10,148 bases of DNA. Source: Leptofilum sp050292445. GTDB lineage: Bacteria > Chloroflexota > Anaerolineae > Promineifilales > Promineifilaceae. A program made the position numbers and the translations under genes. This document shows positions 1 to 5,576 of the stretch, in pieces. How positions within the stretch are numbered: position 1 is the first letter of the stretch; each line of letters starts with the position of its first letter. The notes below the pieces were generated by a model. It saw only the letters and a list, made by a program, of their open reading frames with translations, was not told where the DNA came from and ran no database searches. The stretch lies in the NCBI GenBank assembly GCA_050292445.1, contig JBNKLQ010000226.1, forward strand, positions 1 to 10,148. The letters run 5' to 3'.

Positions 1-222
1 AATCGGGAGAATGCGCTCCCTGCTGAATGGCTGGAAAGGCTGCCTCTTTTCGTCAAACTCATTCAAATCGAAGAATTTCTGCACTATGCTCAGTATCTTG
101 ATGAGCCGGACAAAGAAATCCAGGCCGGGCTAAAATACAAAATCAAGTGTATTGAAGAAGAAATACCGTTTATGGGTTTCTTTGATAGTGTGTATTCACC
201 AGAGAAACCTTTTGCTTTGTAG
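1..222 (+). CDS. C-terminal fragment of a phosphotransferase-like protein (cut by window edge)
   Basis: Frame 1 is open from the first base to TAG at 220-222 and encodes 73 residues; the start lies outside the window. The segment WLERLPLFVKLIQIEEF followed by a charged helix resembles the last helices of aminoglycoside/homoserine-type phosphotransferases (APH family, PF01636-like), where an LPLF-x-K-x-R/Q-x-I/L helix is common. The catalytic HGD-type loop and the DxD metal site would lie further upstream, so the activity cannot be checked. The gene ends 15 nt before the R'' box of an attC-like site, which makes it the probable gene of an integron cassette read in the same direction as the next one. 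Family assignment is tentative; being a real coding end is more secure. Confidence 0.45.
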   Translation, partial: NRENALPAEWLERLPLFVKLIQIEEFLHYAQYLDEPDKEIQAGLKYKIKCIEEEIPFMGFFDSVYSPEKPFAL

Positions 223-237
223 TAAAACCAAATTGCC

Positions 238-362
238 ACCCAACCCCGCGTTAACGCTGACCCGGCTGTCGCTGCGCTCCGCCTGGGTGAGGGTGCGGCC
301 AAAAATCCTTGCTCGCAGTGTCTTGGGTCGCAATCGCCGGGCAGGTTACGCCCTTGTTGGGC
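238..362 (+). other. attC-like integron recombination site 1
   Basis: R'' ACCCAAC (238-244) fits RYYYAAC and R' GTTGGGC (356-362) fits GTTRRRY, 125 bp apart end to end. Just inside them, GCGTTAACGCTGACC (248-262) is an imperfect complement of GGCAGGTTACGC (340-351), as expected for the L''/L' boxes of an imperfect attC stem. The recombination point would be between G356 and T357. The site follows one stop codon (222) and precedes the next start codon (382) by 20 nt, the usual cassette layout. It is more degenerate than the second site, but the outer boxes are intact. Confidence 0.72.
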
Positions 363-1080
363 CGCTAAAAACTAGAAAAATATGATTGATTACTTGACCC
401 ACTATTACAATAGCGACACCGGTCCATTTCAAAGCCTGTCGGCCTTATCAGACGAAGAAGCACTCAAAATCATGGAAAGACTCTGTGATGATACGCCCTA
501 TGGTGAAAGATTTAAACAGCCTGTCCAGTATCTTGAAAACAGAAAAGCGACGGAGCGCTGGGTTAGAGAAGCCTTTATGGCAAAAGGTGGTCTGCCGCAG
601 GCTACTTACCCCATTCCCATGGTACTGGGTTCATCCAAATGGTTAGATGCAGCCGCTCCTGAGCGCGAGAAACACCGTGAAATCCGCATTCCGCTTTCTC
701 TGTTTGCGGAAAGTGAGGTGAGTTTCACGTATCCGGACAGTATGATCTCAAGATGGTTTGGTCTGGAGAAACCGGCAGCCTATTATCAAGCCGAATTCCA
801 CGGGAAAGTATTTACCTGTTCAGAAATCCTATCAATCGTGGATCAGAAGGGGCTGCCGGAGGAGGCTTGGGAAAACAAACTCCCGCCGAATTTGGCACCC
901 TATATCGAAGCGCAAGTCTGGAATCATGATCGGTTACATGAGTTTATCAAAGCAAAGCGGCCCAACCCCACATCAAGCTGACCCGCCTGTGGCGGCGGAT
1001 GAGCGGCGCGTTTTGAACTAATCGGGTTCATGGTTTACGATAATTCCAAGTCAAACCCGGCCGGTCAGCTTATGTCATCG
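357..1080 (+). mobile_element. Complete integron gene cassette (724 bp)
   Basis: The segment runs from the TT of the R' box of attC-like site 1 to the G of the R' box of attC-like site 2, which is the unit excised and inserted by an integron integrase. It holds a single same-strand gene filling most of its length, with a 25-nt leader and the attC at the 3' end. No promoter of its own is obvious, as is typical of cassettes transcribed from outside. No integrase gene or attI is visible in the window. Confidence 0.72.
382..981 (+). CDS. Cassette-encoded protein of unknown function, 199 aa
   Basis: I do not recognise a characterised family. The product looks soluble: no signal peptide, no membrane helix, many charged and aromatic residues. 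Notable stretches are an N-terminal MIDYLTHYY, a central block YPIPMVLGSSKWL (about residues 73-85), SFTYPDSMISRWFG (about 114-127) and a C-terminal APYIEAQVWNHDRL block (about 173-186). I have the impression of similar hypothetical proteins in environmental genomes, but cannot verify it. ATG at 382 is 20 nt after the R' box; only a weak AGAAA-like ribosome site precedes it. The stop codon (979-981) lies inside the following attC: the last residues RPNPTSS are encoded by its R'' and L'' boxes, so the tail is probably not conserved between genomic contexts. Confidence 0.8.
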   Translation: MIDYLTHYYNSDTGPFQSLSALSDEEALKIMERLCDDTPYGERFKQPVQYLENRKATERWVREAFMAKGGLPQATYPIPMVLGSSKWLDAAAPEREKHREIRIPLSLFAESEVSFTYPDSMISRWFGLEKPAAYYQAEFHGKVFTCSEILSIVDQKGLPEEAWENKLPPNLAPYIEAQVWNHDRLHEFIKAKRPNPTSS

Positions 1081-1086
1081 TTGGGC
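960..1086 (+). other. attC integron recombination site 2
   Basis: R'' GCCCAAC (960-966) and R' GTTGGGC (1080-1086) are exact reverse complements and fit RYYYAAC/GTTRRRY. L'' AAGCTGACC (975-983) and L' GGTCAGCTT (1063-1071) are exact 9-bp complements. The spacers between R and L boxes are both 8 nt and do not pair, as in real attC stems. Total length is 127 bp, inside the known 57-141 bp range. A further inner pair, CGGGTT (1023-1028) with AACCCG (1054-1059), fits a branched terminal structure. Cleavage would be between G1080 and T1081. This is the best-defined site in the window. Confidence 0.88.
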
Positions 1087-1103
1087 ATCAAGAGGATTAA
1101 GCG

Positions 1104-1511
1104 ATGAATAGCATGACAAGACTAGGAACATTCGATGACGTCGTGAAGGGCGCACCGAAAGATGTAGGAAAAATATGCTGGGCGCTTAGATCGTTGATAT
1201 CTGAATTGCATCCTGACTGTACTGAAGTCCCGAGTCCAGGAGAGCCGTCTGCTGCGTACGGATATGGCGAGAAAAAAAATGTCTGAAGCATATGCATACA
1301 TCATGCCACAGAAGGAATACGCTAATCTCGGCTTCTTCCACGGCGCAAATTTTGAATCTGAATGTCCGTCGCTCGAGGGGACGGGCTCGAGGGGACGGGT
1401 AAGAAACTCAGGCATATCAAGGTGCACGATTTGGAAATGGTAAAGTCAACCGAAATCCAAAAGGTAATTCTCGTTGCGATGAAAGAACGCAAGAATGCCC
1501 TTGACCTATGA
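1104..1511 (+). pseudogene. DUF1801-family gene broken by two frameshifts
   Basis: ATG at 1104 follows AGAGG (1090-1094) and lies 23 nt after the R' box, so this was the gene of the next cassette. The first 57 residues end in GEPSAAYGYGEKK, then hit a stop just after an A8 run (1272-1279). Dropping one A joins this to MSEAYAYIMPQKEYANLGFFHGA in the next frame. A second break is a 14-bp tandem duplication (GCTCGAGGGGACGG at 1371-1384 and 1385-1398). Removing one copy restores SLEGTGKKLRHIKVHDLE and a frame ending at TGA 1509-1511. The repaired gene has exactly 131 codons, a normal DUF1801 (PF08818) length, and NLGF-x-HGA and LEGTGK-x-x-RH are typical of that family. The A-run could be a sequencing error; the duplication is less easily explained that way. 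Confidence 0.8.
1371..1398. repeat. 14-bp perfect tandem duplication inside the DUF1801 gene
   Basis: GCTCGAGGGGACGG occurs twice head to tail (1371-1384, 1385-1398). Fourteen is not a multiple of three, so the duplication shifts the frame. Removing either copy restores the conserved LEGTGK motif, which shows that the duplication is the derived state. Confidence 0.92.
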
Positions 1512-1588
1512 TGAGGCAAATGCTCCACAGGCGTTAGGCGAGGACGGTATATATTTTTGTGCCTGATATGGAAACGGCCGTTACAAAA

Positions 1589-1617
1589 TTGACAGGCCCC
1601 TTCTAACCAGATAAATT
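1589..1617 (+). promoter_or_regulatory. Sigma-70-type promoter for the lipoprotein gene
   Basis: TTGACA (1589-1594, a full -35 match) is followed by a 17-nt spacer and TAAATT (1612-1617, 4 of 6 matches to TATAAT). Transcription would start near 1624, about 20 nt before the ATG at 1645. It lies directly after the cassette region, so the lipoprotein gene does not need transcription from the array. Confidence 0.5.
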
Positions 1618-1644
1618 CCCCCAAAATATACAAACGAGGCTGAA

Positions 1645-2238
1645 ATGACTGCGAAATTACCTATTGCCATGATTATTCGGTTGAAGTGGGGATTCTTCCT
1701 CTTTTTGTTCATTGGAATCATAGGGTGCAGCACGACCTCTACACCAGCCGAATCGGCTTCAATGCTCCCTGAACGTCTGGCAGAAGCCATTCCCGCGGCA
1801 CCGCAGGACCCCGAATTGATGGTTAAGGCATTGCAAGAAGTTTTCAAAAAATGGGCGTTGGCGAACGATCTAGAAGGCAATCCAGATGTATTGGCCGGGT
1901 TTACCAATTTGTTGGTTTTGGCTAACTTAGACCCGGTTGAAACAATGCAAGCCTGGCTGTCTGCAGCGGAGGCAGAAGCAAGCGGGCAAGAATCAGCCGA
2001 TTTTTCAGCCCTCGAAGCTGAGCTAACTGCTGATTTTCAACCACTCACCCTTGAAGAAAGCTTTTTCCACCTGTGGCAACATGCCTACAAAACTCCCGAC
2101 TCTACCGATGATGCAGGTGTCCGCTTAGCCCTTATTGTGGCTTTAGGTGATGAAAATTTACAGAGGGAAGTTGTGCGAGCCTGGCGGCAGTTAATTGAAA
2201 ATGAGCAGGGGCAGACCCTCAAGTCTGCCCCAATTTAG
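1645..2238 (+). CDS. Putative lipoprotein of unknown function, 197 aa
   Basis: The N-terminus has basic residues (R12, K14), a hydrophobic stretch WGFFLFLFIGIIG and a lipobox-like IIGC with Cys28, so export and lipid anchoring by the Lgt/LspA pathway are likely. The mature part is Ala/Glu/Leu-rich, mostly helical in character, with no cysteines or recognised motifs; I see no known domain. ATG at 1645 follows GAGG (1636-1639) at 5-nt spacing and fits the signal peptide. An internal ATG at residue 9 could also serve. The gene has its own promoter and converges with the amidohydrolase gene 22 nt downstream. It is the first intact gene outside the cassette array. Confidence 0.75.
   Translation: MTAKLPIAMIIRLKWGFFLFLFIGIIGCSTTSTPAESASMLPERLAEAIPAAPQDPELMVKALQEVFKKWALANDLEGNPDVLAGFTNLLVLANLDPVETMQAWLSAAEAEASGQESADFSALEAELTADFQPLTLEESFFHLWQHAYKTPDSTDDAGVRLALIVALGDENLQREVVRAWRQLIENEQGQTLKSAPI
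2208..2231. terminator. Hairpin at a convergent gene junction
   Basis: GGGGCAGA (2208-2215) and TCTGCCCC (2224-2231) are perfect 8-bp arms, with one more C-G pair possible inside, leaving a 6-nt loop. It overlaps the last codons of the lipoprotein gene and lies about 30 nt beyond the end of the opposing gene, so it could serve both. The downstream T-tract is weak on either strand (AATTTA on plus), so efficient intrinsic termination is uncertain. Confidence 0.45.
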
Positions 2239-2260
2239 GGCTTATATTTAGGCGCAACCT

Positions 2261-3100
2261 CTAAAGCTTAAGAATTTTCCGGGCATTATCCAGCAAAATT
2301 TTCTGGCGGACTTCGTCTTTTAGGTTGAGCGTTTCAAAATCTTTTAGCCAGCGCTCTGGCATCAATACAGGGTAATCGGAGCCAAATAGCATTTTGTCTT
2401 TGAGCAGCGATTTCATGTACTGCTGCAAAATGGGGCGGAAATATTTGGGAGACCAGCCGGACAGGTCAATATAGACGTTTTGCTTGTGCAGGGCTACTGA
2501 AAGCTGCTCTTCCTGCCAGGGCACGGCCGGATGGGCCATGATGATGGTGAGCGTGGGAAAATCGGCGGCAATGTCATCAATGGTGGGGATGGGCTGGCAA
2601 TATTTTAGCTTAAAGCCGCCGCCACCCGGCTCGCGCGCGCCCACACCCGTTTGCCCGGAATGAAACAGCACCGGAATCTCTAAATCGGCACACGCTTCCC
2701 ACAACGGGTAAAACTGGGGATCGTTGGGGAAAAATGCCTGGGTGGTTGGGTGCAGCTTGAGGCCACGCAAGCCTAATTCTTTGACAGAGCGCTGAAGCTC
2801 TTGAATGGCCATCTTCCCCTTCCACGGATCAACCGAAGCAAAGCCAATAAACTGATCTGAATACTTGTTGGCCACCTCAGCCACGTAATCATTGCCAATG
2901 TAGGGCACACCCGTGTTTGTCTCGGCATCAATGGAAAAAATCACCCCAAAAATGTCCAGGGCTTTGTACTTTTCGTAAAGCTCTTCCGGCGTTTTGGGCA
3001 AATCTTTCATGCCAAAATATTCAGCCATGTCTTCTTTTTCTTTGGCAGCAGGATGGCCGGGCGGATCTGGGACGTGAACGTGAACATCAATTGCTTTCAT
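2261..3100 (-). CDS. Amidohydrolase-2 family metal-dependent hydrolase/decarboxylase, 279 aa
   Basis: The product is a TIM-barrel enzyme of the amidohydrolase superfamily (PF04909, COG2159-like), which includes ACMSD-type decarboxylases and lactone or ring hydrolases. Visible metal-ligand pattern: H7-x-H9 on strand 1 (DVHVHV), H147 (PVLFHSGQ) on strand 5, H190 (IIMAHP) on strand 6 and D242 (LFGSDYP) on strand 8. GLKLHP (113-118) is typical of the subfamily. The start chosen is ATG at 3098-3100, preceded by an AAGGA ribosome site. The frame stays open 67 codons further upstream but that part crosses the inverted repeat and does not resemble the family. It lies 83 nt downstream of the acyl-CoA synthetase on the same strand and is likely co-transcribed. 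The substrate is unknown; a carboxylic acid or CoA-pathway intermediate is suggested only by context. Confidence 0.88.
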   Translation of the reverse strand: MKAIDVHVHVPDPPGHPAAKEKEDMAEYFGMKDLPKTPEELYEKYKALDIFGVIFSIDAETNTGVPYIGNDYVAEVANKYSDQFIGFASVDPWKGKMAIQELQRSVKELGLRGLKLHPTTQAFFPNDPQFYPLWEACADLEIPVLFHSGQTGVGAREPGGGGFKLKYCQPIPTIDDIAADFPTLTIIMAHPAVPWQEEQLSVALHKQNVYIDLSGWSPKYFRPILQQYMKSLLKDKMLFGSDYPVLMPERWLKDFETLNLKDEVRQKILLDNARKILKL

Positions 3101-3118
3101 TGTTTTTTCCTTATTTTG

Positions 3119-3177
3119 GCCACAGAGGGCACAGAGATTTTTGAGATGTCTCTTAAAATCTCTGTGCCCTCTGTGGC
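3119..3177. repeat. 23-bp perfect inverted repeat between ligase and amidohydrolase genes
   Basis: The left arm (3119-3141) and right arm (3155-3177) are exact 23-nt reverse complements around a 13-nt loop, extendable by a G-T and two A-T pairs outside. The arm contains two CACAGAG words. It fills nearly the whole 83-nt gap between the two minus-strand genes. In RNA it would be a very stable hairpin that could terminate, attenuate or stabilise transcripts. It could equally be a small non-autonomous palindromic element. No T-tract follows on the minus strand. Confidence 0.9.
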
Positions 3178-3183
3178 TAATGT

Positions 3184-4746
3184 CTAGCTGATCTGGCGAT
3201 CTTGCTCGGCCCAGTAGGGGGCGCGTAACACTTTTTTGAGGATCTTGCCCGCGCCACTCATAGGCATGGGATCGTACCGGATTTCTACGCTGCGCGGACA
3301 TTTATAGCCAGCAATGTGTTGGCGGCAGTGTGTCATGATTTCTTCTTCGGTCAGGACAACCCCTTGCTTGGGCTGCACAATGGCGTGGACCGATTCACCC
3401 CATTTTTCGTGGGGAATACCAATGACGGCGCAGTCGGCAACGGCCGTATGCTGGTAAATCACGTGCTCGACCTCGGTGGAGTACACATTTTCGCCGCCGC
3501 TAATGATCATATCCTTGAGCCGGTCCACGATAAAAATGAAGCCGTCTTCGTCCACAACCCCCATATCCCCGGTATGCATCCAGCCGCCACGCAGGGCAAC
3601 GGCCGTTTCCTCCGGTTTGTTCCAATAGCCCAGCATCACATGCGGCCCCCTGGTTGTAATTTCGCCAACGGTGCCATTGGGCAGTTCTGCATCATCCAGG
3701 TCCACAATACGCACTTCCATGCTAAAAACTGGCTGCCCCGCCGACTCGATTTTGCCCGCATAAGGCCCTTCATCCGTATTGTATTTGTCCAGCAGCATGG
3801 CAATGTTGGGCGACGTTTCCGTCTGCCCGTAGCCCTGAATGAACTGGCAGTTGGGGAACACTTCCCGCGCGCGCCGAATGACCGCTGGGGCAATCGAAGA
3901 GCCGCCAAAATTCACCTTTCTCAGGCTAGAAACATCGTACGATTCCACGTTGGGCACCTGGCACAGCATATTGATCATCGTCGGCACCAGAGCCGTGTGA
4001 CTGATTTGATGCTCGCTGATGAGCTTAAGCATATCGGCGGGCACAAATTTTTTGGTAAAGACATGGGTGCCAGCCTGGATGGTGACCCCCGTATTCCACT
4101 GGTTATCGGCAATGTGGAACATGGGCGCAGTGTGCAAATAAGTCCACGGTTCGCCATCATACATAATGGCCAGGGAAGACAGCGCATTGCTCACCGCATT
4201 GGTGTGCGTCAGCATAACGCCTTTGGGCAAACCAGTCGTGCCGCCCGTATAAATAATGGTGGCTACGTCATCGCCGCCCCGATTGGCATCCGGTACGGGT
4301 TCAGCAGCTGCCGAAAACGATTCGTGGTCAATGAGATCGGCAGGGGATTGGCCATCTCCAGCAAAAATAATATGCTTTGGTGTGGACGTATGCTTGAGAA
4401 TTTCTGCCAGCTGTGGCTGGAGCGCATCATCAACCACCAAAATGGCTGCCCCAGCGTCTGTGAGGATATTGCCAAATTCTCGCGGAGCCAGCCGCGTGTT
4501 GAGCGGCACAAAGATGCCACCCGCCCAGATGGTGGCAAAATAATAAGCCAAATGCCGGTCACTGTTCTGGGCCAGCATCGCCACACGATCCTCCGGTTTT
4601 AAGCCCAGCGAAATGAGCGCCCCGGCCAGCCTGGCCACTTGGTCAGCAAACGTACGCCAGGTGGTGCGACGATTCCCATCAATGGTGGCAATGCCCTCAG
4701 CATTTACCTTTACTGCTCGCCTGAGTCCTTGCGTGATGTGCATCAT
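3184..4746 (-). CDS. Acyl-CoA synthetase / AMP-dependent ligase, 520 aa
   Basis: This ANL-superfamily enzyme (PF00501 plus PF13193) adenylates a carboxylic acid and transfers it to CoA. Seen in order (numbered from the start used here): P-loop TGGTTGLPKG (about 167-176), SSIAPAVIRRA after the GGS turn, YGQTE (306-310), TGD (392-394), hinge DRLKD (408-412), GGENVYSTEVE (417-427) and GKILKK with the catalytic Lys near 501. Length is normal for FadD-like ligases. The frame opens at GTG 4755, but AGGTGG (4754-4759) fits ATG at 4744-4746 with about 5-nt spacing, so I use that; ATG at 4741-4743 is possible too. It is divergent from the TetR-type gene, a common arrangement for acid-responsive ligases. 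Whether the acid is fatty, aromatic or branched cannot be read from the sequence. Confidence 0.93.
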   Translation of the reverse strand: MMHITQGLRRAVKVNAEGIATIDGNRRTTWRTFADQVARLAGALISLGLKPEDRVAMLAQNSDRHLAYYFATIWAGGIFVPLNTRLAPREFGNILTDAGAAILVVDDALQPQLAEILKHTSTPKHIIFAGDGQSPADLIDHESFSAAAEPVPDANRGGDDVATIIYTGGTTGLPKGVMLTHTNAVSNALSSLAIMYDGEPWTYLHTAPMFHIADNQWNTGVTIQAGTHVFTKKFVPADMLKLISEHQISHTALVPTMINMLCQVPNVESYDVSSLRKVNFGGSSIAPAVIRRAREVFPNCQFIQGYGQTETSPNIAMLLDKYNTDEGPYAGKIESAGQPVFSMEVRIVDLDDAELPNGTVGEITTRGPHVMLGYWNKPEETAVALRGGWMHTGDMGVVDEDGFIFIVDRLKDMIISGGENVYSTEVEHVIYQHTAVADCAVIGIPHEKWGESVHAIVQPKQGVVLTEEEIMTHCRQHIAGYKCPRSVEIRYDPMPMSGAGKILKKVLRAPYWAEQDRQIS

Positions 4747-4766
4747 TTCATCCACCTATTAAACAG

Positions 4767-4795
4767 TTGACGTTTGATTCGGTTCATGTTACTAT
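4767..4795 (+). promoter_or_regulatory. Promoter toward the TetR-type regulator
   Basis: TTGACG (4767-4772, 5 of 6) and TACTAT (4790-4795, 4 of 6) are separated by exactly 17 nt. The start point would be near 4802, at the left edge of the ACCGG dyad. This leaves a leader of about 70 nt before the ATG at 4872. Confidence 0.45.
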
Positions 4796-4803
4796 CAAAA
4801 CAT

Positions 4804-4817
4804 ACCGGCTGACCGGT
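4804..4817. promoter_or_regulatory. Candidate TetR-type operator (ACCGG-ctga-CCGGT)
   Basis: ACCGG (4804-4808) and CCGGT (4813-4817) form a dyad around CTGA; the same bases can also be read as a direct repeat ACCGG-ctg-ACCGG. It lies between the predicted start points of two opposed promoters, in the only spacer between the regulator and the ligase gene, so one bound dimer could block both. Binding by the adjacent regulator is inferred from position. Confidence 0.45.
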
Positions 4818-4827
4818 TTTTGTACAT

Positions 4828-4855
4828 AGTATACAACGAACTCCTGATTGATCAA
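4828..4855 (-). promoter_or_regulatory. Promoter toward the acyl-CoA synthetase
   Basis: On the minus strand, TTGATC (plus coordinates 4850-4855, 4 of 6) and TATACT (4828-4833, 5 of 6) are 16 nt apart. The start would be near 4821, just right of the ACCGG dyad. Its -35 box overlaps the first codons of the longest possible TetR frame, which supports a later start for that gene. Confidence 0.4.
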
Positions 4856-4871
4856 CTCAACCCAACCACTA

Positions 4872-5480
4872 ATGGGACAAAAAAGAGAAATGCAAGATAG
4901 GTCCGTGGCCACGATCAACAATATCCTGGATGCAGCCAGGGGGCTTTTTATTGAAAAGCAATACGCCGACGTTTCGCTGCGGGAAATAACGGAGATTGCT
5001 GGCGTCACCAAGGGCGCTTTGTACCATCATTTTGCCACAAAAGAAGAGCTGTATTTGGAGATGATTTATCGCTGTCTGGCCGAAGTAAAAGAAACAGCTC
5101 TGACTTCACAAGAAAGTAGCCGGGGAGAAAGCTGCCGCAATCGTTTGTACCTTTCTTTAGCCAGTTTTCTAAACCTACCACCTGAAACTTTGGCCATCAT
5201 ACGCTCCATCCGTCGCAATATCAATATCTTTGCCGAACCAGCCAGAACAAAATTGGTTCGCGCTTATCAAGCTGCCCTGCCCGAGCAAATAGAGTCTCTT
5301 TTGGTCGATGGCATGGCCAATGGCGAGATCATCCCGGTAGATGCCCGATTATTGTCCTGGCAGCATGTGGCGGTGGTGGAGGTTTCATTGCATGAATACG
5401 GCCGTCAACAGCTCGGCGGTCCCGAAGAAATGGCCGACTCCATCGTCGGCCTCTTCTTCAACGGCATCAAAGCGTCATGA
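4872..5480 (+). CDS. TetR/AcrR-family transcriptional regulator, 202 aa
   Basis: The N-terminal TetR_N domain is clear: NNILDAARGLFIEKQYADVSLREITEIAGVT followed by KGALYHHFATKEEL, the recognition helix and turn (about residues 34-60). The C-terminal half is the variable helical ligand/dimer domain, with SIRRNINIF and EMADSIVGLFFNGI near the end. Length is typical. The frame opens at TTG 4848, but that codon overlaps the opposing promoter and has no ribosome site; ATG at 4872 is used here and ATG at 4890, after AAGAGA, is a real alternative. It is divergent from the acyl-CoA synthetase and upstream of the maoC-SDR genes. By analogy with FadR-like TetR proteins it probably represses them and responds to an acyl-CoA or free acid. 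The ligand is an inference. Confidence 0.88.
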   Translation: MGQKREMQDRSVATINNILDAARGLFIEKQYADVSLREITEIAGVTKGALYHHFATKEELYLEMIYRCLAEVKETALTSQESSRGESCRNRLYLSLASFLNLPPETLAIIRSIRRNINIFAEPARTKLVRAYQAALPEQIESLLVDGMANGEIIPVDARLLSWQHVAVVEVSLHEYGRQQLGGPEEMADSIVGLFFNGIKAS

Positions 5481-5502
5481 TAAATAAAAGGGACACAGGT
5501 AA

Positions 5503-5558
5503 ACACAGATTTCCACAGATAAAGAAGCAAATCTGTGTTTATCTGTGAAAATCTGTGT
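5503..5558. repeat. Intergenic inverted repeat upstream of the MaoC-like gene
   Basis: Arms 5503-5523 and 5538-5558 are complementary at 20 of 21 positions around a 14-nt loop. Each arm holds two CACAGAT-type words, like the CACAGAG words of the 3119-3177 hairpin, although the two elements are not identical. An alternative 12-bp pairing (5501-5512 with 5529-5540) also exists, so the RNA could switch between two folds. It occupies most of the 96-nt gap after tetR and ends 8 nt before the ribosome site of the next gene. Confidence 0.85.
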
Positions 5559-5576
5559 CCTATTTAAGGAGAGAAA

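Noticed and set aside
152..385. 77-codon plus-strand open frame
   Set aside because: It runs across attC-like site 1 and overlaps the phosphotransferase-like end in another frame; its composition is that of non-coding Arg/Leu-rich read-through.
1122..1907. Several minus-strand open frames of about 100 codons
   Set aside because: They overlap the DUF1801 pseudogene, the promoter and the lipoprotein gene, have no ribosome sites of note and show no recognisable protein pattern.
3101..3301. 67-codon N-terminal extension of the amidohydrolase frame
   Set aside because: It would translate the 23-bp hairpin and the end of the ligase gene in another frame; the ATG at 3100 has an AAGGA site and begins the expected DVHVH strand.
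3316..4602. 428-codon open frame on the plus strand
   Set aside because: It lies entirely antisense to the acyl-CoA synthetase, whose ordered ANL motifs are unambiguous; the plus-strand translation is His/Arg/Asn-rich with no domain.
4848..4871. TTG start giving a TetR protein eight residues longer
   Set aside because: No ribosome site, and the codons overlap the -35 box of the opposing promoter; the extra residues are not typical of the family.
5481..5576. CRISPR-like reading of the repeated CACAGAT/ATCTGTG words
   Set aside because: The words form one inverted repeat rather than regularly spaced direct repeats with unique spacers.
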